Source: an uncultured Oscillospiraceae bacterium (lineage in GTDB: Bacteria > Bacillota > Clostridia > Oscillospirales > Oscillospiraceae). From it: 49,565 nucleotides of DNA. Both the position numbers and the translations under genes were made by a program. The notes beneath the pieces were generated by a model, which saw only the letters and a list, made by a program, of their open reading frames with translations, made no database searches and had not been told where the DNA came from. Positions 39,911-48,972 of this stretch are shown here, in pieces. The first letter of the stretch is position 1; every line of letters starts with the position of its first letter. Location: the NCBI GenBank assembly GCA_947627285.1, contig CANQVL010000018.1, positions 1 to 49,565 on the forward strand, written 5' to 3'.

Positions 39911-42820
39911 CTATCCAATCCTCACGATTTCCGGCGAGCGTAAAAGTCCCGCGGGCGCAAGAATGTGCCCTTCGCTCCAATCCCTGCCCGCCGTCCTCCA
40001 TGAGTCCGGTCCGCGCCAGGGGTTTCCGACCGCGGCGTTGTGAAGCGCGCCCAGCAAATTCCTTCTGCTGCCGTAAACCGTCAGCCTCACCCTGTGACGC
40101 CCCGCAGCCAACCTCCCAATCTCCACAGGCGCCTCCGAAAGTACCGCCACGGGTCCCGCGCCGTCCACAAAGACGTCAGCAAGCGGGCAGACCATCTCCG
40201 GCACACGCAGGGCGTAGACGCCCTCCTCCGGAAGCTCCGCCTCAAACTCATACGTCAGGTTCCCGGTGTAATAGGGAAGCCCTTGCGCTGTGATGTCCCC
40301 AAGCCCAACCTTCTCCATTGGCGCAAGCGCGCCGTTGCGGACAGAGAAATCCCCCAAAAGGTACATGGGCTCAAGATTCGTCTTCGCGTCAAATCTCCGC
40401 CGTATCACAAGCTCGTTTTCGCCGCGCTTGACAGGCGGAAGGTCAAGGAGCCGAAACGCCCTGTCAATGAAATGTCCGTCCTTTGCCGAGGCGGGCTCGC
40501 CGTTCAACGTGACCCTTTGAAGCTCCGGCCTTTCCAGTGCCAGTGTTAGACCATTAAGCTCCGCAAGCGAATCAAACTCATAGTAAAGCGTCAAATCATG
40601 GGCGATTCCCGCCCTCGTCGCCCAGGGCTCGCGCATATTGTCCCGCCTGGGCTCAAGTCCCAGCACCCACCGGACGCGGTTGTCAAGCCGCAAAATTTCC
40701 TCCCGGTCCGAGAGCTCCCCGCCGTCAAGCGAAAACCTCGCCGCGTCCAAAAGAAGCACATTTGGCTCCGAACGCGTCACCGAAAGGGGAGGGGAGAGCG
40801 GGACAGCTTTTTCCTCGGCTGTGGGCGCGGGGGAGAAGGCGCAGTCCTCACGCTTACGCGGCGATAGCTCAAAAAGCCCGCTGCCGTCGTAGTACGTCCT
40901 CCACTCAAATTCCGTCCACCCGTCCCGGATACGGGAGGGGACGTCCCCAATCTCGCCGCTCAGAGTGTCCCAAAGCCGCACAGAGTACGCCCCGCGCACG
41001 GAGACAACGTTGATCTCCCGTGATTTTACAATGTACTCCCCTGTGTGGGCGGCAAACAGCCACATTTTCCCGCCGTCGCGCCTGAGCTCACAGACCACCG
41101 GGTTTTCCGCGCCGCGCCTTTCAATGCGCACGTCCCTGAGCTTTTCAAGCTCACAAAGAACGTCGCCGCGGCATGAGATCACCCTTCCTCTGAACCCTTT
41201 GAGAGCTTCGGCGGTGGACTCCCTCAGCTTACGCGGCTCCGGTACCACAACCGCCTCAAACCTGTCAAGAGACGCCGCCCCCGACGCCAAAAGCCCCTCG
41301 GAGACGAGGCAGACGTCGATATTCGCCAGCAGAAGGTTTTTTATAATCCCTTCAAATTTAGCGCTGAGCTCCCTGCGCTCATTCTCGGCGCCGCAAAGGG
41401 GGAGCTCCCAGACCGCCTCCACAGGATGGATCACCGCGACGCGCACGACGCGCTCACCCCGCCGCAGTACGGAATTTAGACGCGCGAAATGGTCCTCCAG
41501 GAGCCTGTACCTCTCCCACCAGGTCGCCTGGGTGAATATGGACCCAGGCCAGTCCCGCTTTGCCTCGCCCTCCAGTGACATGTGCGCCAGGTGCGGAACG
41601 CGGTGCGTCACTCCCAGCGCCGCCTGCCAATCGCCCTGGAGCTTGTAGGTGAGGAACGGACATTCCCACCCCGTTGAGCCGTAAAGCTCGCTCATGACGC
41701 CGTCCTTTCCGGCGAGGAGAGAAACCGAGGACGCCTGGAGAGCCGCCGCGTAGTCCCGCCCGTCCACCAGCACGTCGATGCCCGGAATGTCCATGCCCCG
41801 GTAGCACCTCATCGCCTCGCCAACCGTGTCAGTCTGGGACAAAAGCGACTCCTCACCCAAAATATGCCCCGTGGATTTGACGCCGTGGGACGCGCACCAC
41901 CTGTTTATCCTGTCAAAATACGCCCGGTTGAAGGACTCGCACATGACCTCCCGGTATTTTCTCTGTATCCCCGCCGCCTCGGGCGATTCTGACGGCCACA
42001 CCAGCAGCGGCACCGCGTCCAGAGCGTCCATGCCCGTGTCCTCCCGGAACCTTTTGGCGAAGATAGGAGTGTATGGCACCGCAAAATCCTCCGTCTGACG
42101 GGGATGCCTGAGCCCCAGACGCCCTCCGAGCCTTGGAAGGTATCGCGGTTCGTCGGTGAAAAACGCCGTCACAGTGGTGCCGAAAAACCGCTTGAGGCGC
42201 TTGTAGTACCTCACATGCGTGAGCTCTATAAACGCGTCCACCGCCTCCGGGTCGGTGACGTCGATGTAGCTGCCGCCGTTGAACCAGGGCTCGTCCGGAG
42301 CCGTGTCAAGGTAGGCGAACTTGACGCGCCTATTTTCGCCGCGCCTCTCCATCGCGCTGTCAATATCCGCTTTGCGCGTGAACCTCCGGATGGATGCGGC
42401 GGCGTCCCCCTCAAAGCGCACCTCCCAGCAGGCGATGTACCCCTCATCGCGGTTTTCGCTGACACGCAGGTACTTCTGCCGGTGCCTCCCGCCCACGGTC
42501 ACAAGCCCGCCCGCGGCGCCGCTTGGGAATCTGTCGTCGTCGTAGATCCAAAGGCATATCCCGCGCTTTTCGCACCCCTCGGCGGCGTATTCCGCCAGGT
42601 CCATGTACTCCTCGCTCAGGTACTCAACGTCCAGCCCCACCCGCGGGTGCAGGCATACGCCTCCGAACCCCATTTTCACAAAGCTGTCCAGGTCCGCGTC
42701 GATAAGCTCCCGCGTAACCCGGCAATTCCAGGACCAGAAGGGCACAGCCCGATACTCCGCCCCCGGCGATTTGAACCCGTCCTTCAACCTGCCCGCCTCC
42801 GATCGTTGCGTTTTCTCCAT
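39911..42820 (-). CDS. GH106-like glycoside hydrolase
   Basis: A 969-residue multidomain glycosidase with the plan of GH106 (alpha-L-rhamnosidase) and related proteins. The N-terminal TIM barrel shows PFWSWNCRVTRELIDADLDS, MGFGGVCLHPRVGL, WIYDDDRFPSGAAGG, TAFFTDEPRYLP and VKSTGHILGEES (likely catalytic Glu residues in TDEP and LGEE). C-terminal beta-sandwich domains occupy about 690-960 (PYYTGNLTYEFEAELPEEG is a typical galactose-binding-like strand set). No signal peptide is visible, so it is probably intracellular, acting on imported oligosaccharides. GGGTGT precedes the ATG. It leads the Spo0A-like gene, an unusual pairing. The sugar specificity is not readable. Confidence 0.8.
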   Translation of the reverse strand: MEKTQRSEAGRLKDGFKSPGAEYRAVPFWSWNCRVTRELIDADLDSFVKMGFGGVCLHPRVGLDVEYLSEEYMDLAEYAAEGCEKRGICLWIYDDDRFPSGAAGGLVTVGGRHRQKYLRVSENRDEGYIACWEVRFEGDAAASIRRFTRKADIDSAMERRGENRRVKFAYLDTAPDEPWFNGGSYIDVTDPEAVDAFIELTHVRYYKRLKRFFGTTVTAFFTDEPRYLPRLGGRLGLRHPRQTEDFAVPYTPIFAKRFREDTGMDALDAVPLLVWPSESPEAAGIQRKYREVMCESFNRAYFDRINRWCASHGVKSTGHILGEESLLSQTDTVGEAMRCYRGMDIPGIDVLVDGRDYAAALQASSVSLLAGKDGVMSELYGSTGWECPFLTYKLQGDWQAALGVTHRVPHLAHMSLEGEAKRDWPGSIFTQATWWERYRLLEDHFARLNSVLRRGERVVRVAVIHPVEAVWELPLCGAENERRELSAKFEGIIKNLLLANIDVCLVSEGLLASGAASLDRFEAVVVPEPRKLRESTAEALKGFRGRVISCRGDVLCELEKLRDVRIERRGAENPVVCELRRDGGKMWLFAAHTGEYIVKSREINVVSVRGAYSVRLWDTLSGEIGDVPSRIRDGWTEFEWRTYYDGSGLFELSPRKREDCAFSPAPTAEEKAVPLSPPLSVTRSEPNVLLLDAARFSLDGGELSDREEILRLDNRVRWVLGLEPRRDNMREPWATRAGIAHDLTLYYEFDSLAELNGLTLALERPELQRVTLNGEPASAKDGHFIDRAFRLLDLPPVKRGENELVIRRRFDAKTNLEPMYLLGDFSVRNGALAPMEKVGLGDITAQGLPYYTGNLTYEFEAELPEEGVYALRVPEMVCPLADVFVDGAGPVAVLSEAPVEIGRLAAGRHRVRLTVYGSRRNLLGALHNAAVGNPWRGPDSWRTAGRDWSEGHILAPAGLLRSPEIVRIG

Positions 42821-42941
42821 AATACACCCAAATTCTCCCCGTTACAAGCCCCGAACATCTCCATTCCGCCAGTTGACTTTTGCCCGGTAAAATGCTATTC
42901 TTTATCATTGGAGTATTATATTGCCAAGAGGTCGGAAAGCT

Positions 42942-43799
42942 ATGTGGACATCAGACAAATGGGAGGATTACGAGCTCATCGACTGCTCCTCTGGCGAGCG
43001 GCTTGAGAGGTGGGGTGACCGTATCCTCATTCGCCCGGACCCCCAGGTCATATGGGACACCCCCCGCCGCGACAGGCGTTGGCGCGAGGCTGATGCCCGC
43101 TATCAGCGGTCCGGCACGGGCGGCGGCGCATGGGACAAGCGGAGCCTCCCCGAAAGCTGGCAGATACGCTACGGCTCCCTGACCTTCAACGTAAAGCCCA
43201 TGAACTTCAAGCACACGGGCATTTTCCCAGAGCAGGCGTCAAACTGGGACTGGGCGATGGAGAAGATAAAAAACGCCGGCCGTCCCATATCCGTTTTGAA
43301 CCTCTTTGCCTACACCGGCGCTGCCACCGTCGCCGCGCTGTCGGCGGGCGCCTCCGTCTGCCATGTGGACGCGGCAAAGGGCATGGTCCAGTGGGCGAAG
43401 GAGAACGCCGCCGCATCGGGCGTGGCCGATAAAAACGTCCGCTGGATAGTGGACGACTGCGCCAAATTCGTGGAGCGGGAGATACGCCGCGGCCACAGAT
43501 ACGACGCTGTCATAATGGACCCTCCCAGCTACGGCAGGGGACCCGGCGGCGAGATATGGAAGCTTGAGACGAGCCTCGCCCCCTTCGTCCGCCTCTGCGC
43601 CGGAGTGCTCTCCGACGACCCATTATTTGTCCTCATCAATTCATATACCACCGGGTTCTCCGCCTCCACCGTCTCTTACGTCGCCCAAACCGCCCTCGCC
43701 GGCAGGGGAGGGCGCGCCGAGAGCCGGGAGCTGGGACTTCCCGTGACAGCCACAGGTCTTTGCCTTCCCTGCGGCGCTTCCTGTAGAATGGAGTTTTGA
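42942..43799 (+). CDS. Class I SAM-dependent rRNA methyltransferase
   Basis: A 285-residue methyltransferase related to RlmI/RlmK cytosine or guanine rRNA methyltransferases but without the N-terminal PUA domain. Seen: [24 protein letters not shown] (substrate lead-in), the SAM motif [40 protein letters not shown] and the [12 protein letters not shown] catalytic loop. I use the ATG at 42942, with GGAAAG upstream; a TTG seven codons earlier is an alternative. The ecfA1 ATG follows its stop by one base, so it heads the ECF operon. It diverges from the glycosidase gene. rRNA position modified is unknown. Confidence 0.88.
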   Translation: MWTSDKWEDYELIDCSSGERLERWGDRILIRPDPQVIWDTPRRDRRWREADARYQRSGTGGGAWDKRSLPESWQIRYGSLTFNVKPMNFKHTGIFPEQASNWDWAMEKIKNAGRPISVLNLFAYTGAATVAALSAGASVCHVDAAKGMVQWAKENAAASGVADKNVRWIVDDCAKFVEREIRRGHRYDAVIMDPPSYGRGPGGEIWKLETSLAPFVRLCAGVLSDDPLFVLINSYTTGFSASTVSYVAQTALAGRGGRAESRELGLPVTATGLCLPCGASCRMEF

Positions 43800-43800
43800 T

Positions 43801-44658
43801 ATGGACCCAATCGCCGTAAAAATCAACGACCTCACCTTTTTTTACACCCCCGACGAGGAGGATGAAGCCCCCCGCGACGTGCTCAGCGGCGTAAGCCTTG
43901 AGATCGAAAAGGGCTCCTTCGTCGCCGTTTTGGGGCACAACGGCTCCGGCAAATCCACCCTCGCCCGCCACTTGAACGCCCTCCTTCTCCCTCGCGGCGG
44001 CTCCGTCACCGTCTTCGGAATGGATACGAGGGCGGAGGAGCTGACGCTTGAGATACGCCGGCGCGTGGGCATGGTTTTCCAGAACCCGGACAACCAGATA
44101 GTCTCCAACGTGGTGGAGGAGGACGTGGCGTTTGCCCCGGAAAACCTGGGCGTCCCCACACCTGAGATCCGAAGCCGTGTGGACGAGGCGCTGAAGACCG
44201 TGGGAATGTACGAATTTCGCACCCACGCCCCGCACCTTCTCTCCGGCGGGCAGAAGCAGCGCATAGCCATCGCCGGGGTCCTGGCGATGCGCCCGGAGTG
44301 CGTCGTCTTCGACGAGCCCACCGCCATGCTTGACCCGCGGGGCAGGCGCGACGTCATGAACATAATCCGCCGCATGAAAAACGAGCTCGGCTCCACCGTC
44401 GTCCTCATAACCCACCACATGGAGGAGGCGGCAATGGCGGACCGGGTCATAGTGATGTCCGACGGCTCCGTGAAGATGGACGGCGCGCCAAAGGAGATAT
44501 TCACCCGCGTGCGTGAGCTTGAGGAACTTGGCCTCACCGTCCCCCGCACCACGCGCCTCATGTACGAGCTGCGTGAAAGGGGAGTGGATGTCCCCCTTGA
44601 CGCCCTCACCGTGGAGGAGTGCGCCCAGACTCTCGCGCGTCACTTCAAGGCCGGATAA
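43801..44658 (+). CDS. ecfA1: ECF transporter ATPase A1
   Basis: A 285-residue ABC-type ATPase of the energy-coupling factor module that powers uptake of vitamins by substrate-binding S units. Walker [11 protein letters not shown] (about residue 44), Q-loop FQNPDNQI, signature [15 protein letters not shown], Walker [13 protein letters not shown] and the H-loop THHME are intact. The C-terminal extension (about 220-285) is typical for EcfA. It works at the inner face of the membrane with EcfA2 and EcfT, which follow. No S component gene is nearby, as is usual in group II systems with a shared module. Confidence 0.96.
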   Translation: MDPIAVKINDLTFFYTPDEEDEAPRDVLSGVSLEIEKGSFVAVLGHNGSGKSTLARHLNALLLPRGGSVTVFGMDTRAEELTLEIRRRVGMVFQNPDNQIVSNVVEEDVAFAPENLGVPTPEIRSRVDEALKTVGMYEFRTHAPHLLSGGQKQRIAIAGVLAMRPECVVFDEPTAMLDPRGRRDVMNIIRRMKNELGSTVVLITHHMEEAAMADRVIVMSDGSVKMDGAPKEIFTRVRELEELGLTVPRTTRLMYELRERGVDVPLDALTVEECAQTLARHFKAG

Positions 44659-44699
44659 CCGGGCGGTATCCCAAGGGAATCGCACCGAAAGGAAATATT

Positions 44700-45569
44700 A
44701 TGAACGAACCCATTCTCAAAACAGAAAACCTGACCCACGTCTATTCCCCCGGCACCCCCTTTGAGCTGACGGCTCTGCGGAACGTGAACCTGGAGATACG
44801 CAAGGGCGAGATACTTGGCATAATCGGACACACCGGCTCCGGCAAGTCCACGCTCATTCAGCACCTCAACGCCCTCATCAAGCCCACCTCCGGCAGGGTC
44901 CTTTTGGACGGGCAGGATATAAACGCGTCCAAAAGCTCCATACGCCTTGTCCGCTCCCGCGTGGGGCTGGTGTTCCAGTACCCTGAGTACCAGCTATTTG
45001 AGGAGACGGTCTACAAGGACATCGCCTTCGGCCCCAAAAACATGAAGCTGGACGCGGCGGAGATCGACCGCCGCGTGCGTGACGCCGCCCGCTTCACCGG
45101 TGTGGAGGAGGAGCTTCTTGACCGCGCCCCCTTTGACCTCTCAGGCGGCCAGAAGCGACGCGTGGCAATCGCCGGCGTCATCGCCATGATGCCGGAGGTC
45201 CTTGTCCTGGACGAGCCCATGGCGGGCCTTGACCCGTCGGGCAGGACGGAGATAATGGAAAATATCCTCACCTACCACTGGGAGACTGGCGCCGCCATCG
45301 TCATAGTCACCCACTCCATGGAGGAGGCGGCGCGCCACGCCGACCGCATGGTGGTGCTGAACCACGGCGAGATCGCCATGGAGGGCGCTCCGGCGGAGAT
45401 ATTCACCCACGGCGAAGAGCTTCGCCGGATGGGTCTGGACACGCCCGTCATGACCGACGTTGCCGACAGGCTCCGTGCCCTGGGCGTCAGTATCCCGGGC
45501 AGCGTCTATACCGTGGAGCAGATGGTCTCCGCACTTATGGAGCTGGAAGGGGGTCGCCGCCGTGCTTAA
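44700..45569 (+). CDS. ecfA2: ECF transporter ATPase A2
   Basis: A 289-residue partner ATPase of EcfA1. Walker A GHTGSGKSTL, Q-loop FQYPEYQLFEETV, signature LSGGQKRRVAIAGVI, Walker B LVLDEPMAGLDP and the H-loop THSMEE are intact; the FQYPEYQLFEETVYKD string is characteristic of EcfA2. The ATG at 44700 follows GAAAGG; the longer frame begins inside ecfA1 and is not supported. Its TAA overlaps ecfT by 8 bases, giving tight coupling. Confidence 0.97.
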   Translation: MNEPILKTENLTHVYSPGTPFELTALRNVNLEIRKGEILGIIGHTGSGKSTLIQHLNALIKPTSGRVLLDGQDINASKSSIRLVRSRVGLVFQYPEYQLFEETVYKDIAFGPKNMKLDAAEIDRRVRDAARFTGVEEELLDRAPFDLSGGQKRRVAIAGVIAMMPEVLVLDEPMAGLDPSGRTEIMENILTYHWETGAAIVIVTHSMEEAARHADRMVVLNHGEIAMEGAPAEIFTHGEELRRMGLDTPVMTDVADRLRALGVSIPGSVYTVEQMVSALMELEGGRRRA

Positions 45570-46365
45570 GGACGTGACCCTGGGGCAGTATTTCCCCGGC
45601 GACACCGTAGTTCACCGCCTGGACCCCAGGACAAAGATTTTGATGGTCATCCTCTACATCGCCGCCCTCTTCACGGCGAAGAGCTGGCTGGGCTACGCCC
45701 TGTGCCTTGTATTCCTCGCCTCGGCGGTGGCGGTGTCGAAGATCCGCCTCTCCGCCATGCTCAAGGGCCTGAAGCCCGTGGTGTTCGTGGTCATACTCAC
45801 CTCCGTTTTGAACCTCTTTTACGGCGCGGGTGAGCCCATATTCCAGTGGTGGATATTCAAGATAAGCCGCGAGGGGATAAAGGCGGCGGTCCTCATGGGT
45901 TCCCGCATAATAATGCTGGTCATGGGCACCTTCATGCTCACCTACACCACCTCCCCCATAATGCTCACCTACGGCCTGGAGCTCCTGCTGGGACCCTTGA
46001 AGAAGCTGAAGGTCCCCGTCCACGAGCTCGCCATGATGATGAGCATGGCGCTGCGACTCATCCCCACCCTCATCGAGGAGACGGACAAGATAATGTCCGC
46101 TCAAAAGGCCAGGGGCGCGGAGTTTGACACCGGCAACCTCATAGAAAAGGCCAAGGCGATGCTCCCGATTCTTGTCCCCCTGTTCCTCTCCTCCTTCCGC
46201 CGCGCCGACGAGCTGGCAACGGCGATGGAGGCCCGGTGCTACCACGGCGGCGAGAACCGCACCCGCCTCAACGTCCTGAAGCTCGCCCCCCGCGACTTCA
46301 CGACCCTCGCTGTCGGCACCCTCCTCCTCGCCGCATCCATAGTCCTCGTAAGACTGGGACTGTAA
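45562..46365 (+). CDS. ecfT: ECF transporter membrane protein T
   Basis: A 267-residue membrane subunit that joins the two ATPases to the S component. It has about five or six membrane spans (KILMVILYIAALFTAKSWLGYALCLVF; VFVVILTSVLNLFY; IIMLVMGTFMLTY). The coupling motifs of the C-terminal cytoplasmic domain are present as MMMSMALRLIPTLIEETDKIM, SAQKARGAEFDTGN and a later ADELATAMEARCYHGG (Ala-Arg-Gly pairs). It starts at GTG 45562, with AAGGGGG upstream, within the end of ecfA2. truA normally follows directly; here a foreign-looking two-gene cassette separates them. Confidence 0.95.
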   Translation: MLKDVTLGQYFPGDTVVHRLDPRTKILMVILYIAALFTAKSWLGYALCLVFLASAVAVSKIRLSAMLKGLKPVVFVVILTSVLNLFYGAGEPIFQWWIFKISREGIKAAVLMGSRIIMLVMGTFMLTYTTSPIMLTYGLELLLGPLKKLKVPVHELAMMMSMALRLIPTLIEETDKIMSAQKARGAEFDTGNLIEKAKAMLPILVPLFLSSFRRADELATAMEARCYHGGENRTRLNVLKLAPRDFTTLAVGTLLLAASIVLVRLGL

Positions 46366-46614
46366 AGCCCTCATGTCAACAGATCCCCGATTCGCTATGT
46401 GTATCCGGCGAAAATCGTGAAAATTATTGATTTGTATGATCAAACCCCATCACTTCCACCTGATGGTCGATGGATTTCTTTACAGTTGAATTAATATCGA
46501 GCGGGCAGCTGTTCGACAAATCGGGATATGTCAGGCAGGAAAACCGGAATAAGACGGGAACGATAATGAACAAAATTTCAAAAAATCATTTTAGAATACA
46601 AGAGGGAAGTAAAA
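46366..46614. other. AT-richer gap between ecfT and the inserted cassette
   Basis: A gap of about 250 nt with base composition clearly lower in GC than the operon around it. A 62-codon open frame (46470-46658) and a fragment coding MIKPHHFHLMVDG near 46438 are present, but neither has a convincing ribosome-binding site or known family. It may hold remnants of inserted DNA. I see no repeat at its edges. Confidence 0.4.
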
Positions 46615-47376
46615 TTGACAGGGGTTATATCGCAAAAAGAATTTCAGCCTTTAGTTAATAAGGCGATAATGCGGGTTAGAGAATATTTCGGCGAAAGGTT
46701 TCTTGCAGCGTATTTACACGGCAGCCTGAATTATGGTGATGCAATTCCATATATATCAGATATGGACTGTTATATTGTTATAAAGGACGATTTAAACGAT
46801 AGTGATAATGCGTGGATAAATAACAATGAAAATGATCTGCAAAAGGAATATCCGATTATTAACGGTATCCACCTGTCTGTGCATTCCGCAAAGGAAGTGA
46901 AAATAGACGCTTATACGCGTTTTATACTAAAGTATAATTCTTCGCTTTATGATGGCGTTGATATTGTGGAGCGTTTTAATACGGAGAAATTTGGAGTAAT
47001 CAAACCTGATAAGAGTGTAGCACGAGAGAGATTGAAGTTTGTCAAACAATGTTTTGATGACGCATTAAACGGCAAACAACCCGCTTGTACAGGTGAATTA
47101 CCTAAAAACACATACTATATCACCCGAAAATTCGCAAGATATTTTGTGATAATAGAGGGCGCGTACTGGTTGATGTCAATTAACAAGTTTCACTCGTTTG
47201 AAAAAACGCAGGTATTGATGGATTTGAGAGGAAATTGTTCTGAGTTTAATGATGTATTTGACTTAACTGAAAGTGTTTTGCGAAATCCTATTGAGGCAGG
47301 AATATCGCATGAGGTTTTTTTGGTGAAAATCAGTCCATTTATGCGAATGATATTTGAAAGTATTTCAAATATTTGA
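46615..47376 (+). CDS. Nucleotidyltransferase, aminoglycoside adenylyltransferase-like
   Basis: A 253-residue protein with the minimal polymerase-beta-like nucleotidyltransferase core: YLHGSLNYGDAIPYISDMD, with the GS motif and a D-x-D pair (DMDCYIVIKDD). The C-terminal part (about 150-250) is helical with a DUF4111-like layout (NTYYITRKFARYFVIIEGAYW). Such proteins include streptomycin/spectinomycin adenylyltransferases, but many are of unknown substrate, so I do not claim resistance. It begins at TTG 46615 with GAGGGAAG 8 nt before. The gene is strongly AT-rich and uses A/T-ending codons, unlike its neighbours. This points to acquisition by transfer. It splits the ecf-truA operon together with the next gene. 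Confidence 0.75.
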   Translation: MTGVISQKEFQPLVNKAIMRVREYFGERFLAAYLHGSLNYGDAIPYISDMDCYIVIKDDLNDSDNAWINNNENDLQKEYPIINGIHLSVHSAKEVKIDAYTRFILKYNSSLYDGVDIVERFNTEKFGVIKPDKSVARERLKFVKQCFDDALNGKQPACTGELPKNTYYITRKFARYFVIIEGAYWLMSINKFHSFEKTQVLMDLRGNCSEFNDVFDLTESVLRNPIEAGISHEVFLVKISPFMRMIFESISNI

Positions 47377-47395
47377 ACTAACTACAGAGGATAAT

Positions 47396-48049
47396 ATGAA
47401 GCTTGAGAAAATGGGCGTTTTTTTCTCCGCCCGCATAGACGGATACGACCGGCATATGCTGACGGAAATTGAAGGCGCGGAGGAGTTTTATCCGTATACG
47501 GCGGCGCTGCTGCCGCGTGAGCGCGGCGCGAATGTGCTCGATCTGGGCTGCGGCACGGGGCTTGAGCTTGAATATTACTTCGCCCTCAACAGTGAAGCGT
47601 CAGTGGTGGGGATAGATCTGTCAGCCGATATGCTGGCGGCGTTGAAACGAAAATTTTCGGACCGTAAAATCAAGCTGATTTGCGGCTCCTATTTCGACGT
47701 CCCTTTTGAAGAAGGCTCCTTTGACGCCGCCGTGTCCGTGGAATCGCTCCACCACTTCACCGCCGCGCAAAAGCTTAAGCTGTATAAAAAGCTTAATTCC
47801 GCGCTGACCCACAGCGGATATTTCGTCCTGACGGATTACTTCGCCGAGTCACAGGAGGCCGAGCGCTTTTACTTTTCCGAATTGGAGCGGCTGAAAAGCC
47901 GGCAGGGGCTTGAACCGGACGCATTTTATCACTACGACACGCCCATGACGGCGGAGCATGAAATTGAGCTCCTGAGGGAAGCCGGCTTTTCCGACGCGCG
48001 AATTTTACGCAGCTGGAATTCCACCCGCACAATACTTGCCCGCCGGTGA
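47396..48049 (+). CDS. Class I SAM-dependent methyltransferase
   Basis: A 217-residue methyltransferase of the type-11 group. SAM motif I is VLDLGCGTGLELEYYF (near residue 50), followed by VVGIDLSADMLAALKRKF, FDAAVSVESLHHF and YFVLTDYFAESQ. The N-terminal segment (MGVFFSARIDGYDRHM) and the C-terminal strand are the only specific parts, and these do not reveal the substrate. AGAGGA precedes the ATG. It overlaps the previous gene's end by none and follows by 19 nt, so the pair is probably cotranscribed. GC content is between that of the previous gene and truA. It ends 18 nt before truA. Confidence 0.88.
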   Translation: MKLEKMGVFFSARIDGYDRHMLTEIEGAEEFYPYTAALLPRERGANVLDLGCGTGLELEYYFALNSEASVVGIDLSADMLAALKRKFSDRKIKLICGSYFDVPFEEGSFDAAVSVESLHHFTAAQKLKLYKKLNSALTHSGYFVLTDYFAESQEAERFYFSELERLKSRQGLEPDAFYHYDTPMTAEHEIELLREAGFSDARILRSWNSTRTILARR

Positions 48050-48067
48050 CCTGAAAGGAGGCGGCAC

Positions 48068-48835
48068 ATGAGGAACATAGCTCTCAGGCTCCGATATGAC
48101 GGCACCGCCTACCACGGCTGGCAGGTGCAGAAAAACGACGTCACCGTGGCGCAGACGGTGGAGGACGCCCTCTATAAGCTCACCGGCGAGCGCGTTCGTC
48201 TCACCGGATGCGGGCGCACCGACGCCGGCGTCCACGCCCTGCGCTACTGCGCCAACTTCAAAAGCGAAAAATGCACCATTCCAGCGGAGCGTATGCCCCT
48301 GGCGCTCAACTCCCGGCTCCCCGGGGACATATCCTGCCTTGCCGCCATAGACGCGCCCGAGGACTTCAACGCCATTCTCTCCTGCAACAAAAAGGAGTAC
48401 ACCTACCGCATCCTCAACTCCCGCATACCCGACCCCTTTGAAAGGAACGCCGCGTATTTTTACCCCGCGCCCCTCGATTTGGACGTCATGAAGAGAGCCG
48501 CCGAAAAATTCGTGGGCACCCACGACTTCGCCGCCGTCCGCTCCGTGGGGACCGAGACGAAAACCACCGTCCGCACCGTCTACTGGTGCGAGGTGGAGCG
48601 GCAGGGGAGCGTGATAACGATGCGCGTGTGCGCCGACGGCTTCCTTTACAACATGGTCCGCGCCATCACGGGAACCCTCATCTATTGCTCCGAGGGCAAG
48701 CTTGACCCGGAGGAGCTCCCGGCGCTCCTTGAGACACGCGACCGCCGCCTCACCGGTCCCACAGTCCCTCCCCAGGGGCTCTACCTCACCCGTATCTGGT
48801 ACGACGGTCCCGTGGGAGAGATGATGTCGAAATAA
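48068..48835 (+). CDS. truA: tRNA pseudouridine synthase A
   Basis: A 255-residue TruA, which converts uridines 38-40 of the tRNA anticodon stem to pseudouridine. Seen: N-terminal LRYDGTAYHGWQVQKND, the catalytic CGRTDAGVHAL with its Asp, LPGDISCLAA, and the C-terminal FLYNMVRAITGTLIYC. Length normal. GAAAGGAGG precedes the ATG. In Firmicutes it usually follows ecfT directly; here a nucleotidyltransferase/methyltransferase pair intervenes. Confidence 0.97.
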   Translation: MRNIALRLRYDGTAYHGWQVQKNDVTVAQTVEDALYKLTGERVRLTGCGRTDAGVHALRYCANFKSEKCTIPAERMPLALNSRLPGDISCLAAIDAPEDFNAILSCNKKEYTYRILNSRIPDPFERNAAYFYPAPLDLDVMKRAAEKFVGTHDFAAVRSVGTETKTTVRTVYWCEVERQGSVITMRVCADGFLYNMVRAITGTLIYCSEGKLDPEELPALLETRDRRLTGPTVPPQGLYLTRIWYDGPVGEMMSK

Positions 48836-48859
48836 AGCCGGATTTTACATCTTCTTAAT

Positions 48860-48888
48860 TTGCAAATTGTTAATCTTTGTGCTATAAT
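48860..48888 (+). promoter_or_regulatory. Promoter of the DUF5711-like gene
   Basis: TTGCAA (48860-48865), 17 nt, TATAAT (48883-48888) in AT-rich DNA after truA. The start point would be about 48895. Confidence 0.8.
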
Positions 48889-48906
48889 TTTATGCTACAA
48901 TAATAT

Positions 48907-48945
48907 GCCGAACCGTAAGCGGACGCGGGCTCGACTCCCGTCGGC
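48907..48945 (+). other. Structured leader upstream of the DUF5711-like gene
   Basis: Between the promoter and the start codon lies a compact inverted-repeat set: outer GCCG / CGGC enclosing hairpins CCG-TAAG-CGG and CGGG-CTCGACT-CCCG. The second hairpin resembles a tRNA T-arm. It may be a remnant of a tRNA or a small regulatory fold. Confidence 0.4.
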
Positions 48946-48972
48946 CTGCGCGCGGGGAAATAAGGAGAACAC

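Noticed and set aside
46470-46658. A 62-codon frame between ecfT and the nucleotidyltransferase
   Set aside because: No family, no ribosome-binding site, and overlap with the start of the nucleotidyltransferase.
46615-47376. Calling the nucleotidyltransferase an aminoglycoside resistance gene
   Set aside because: Only the general GS...DxD core is visible; the same fold occurs in many proteins with other substrates.
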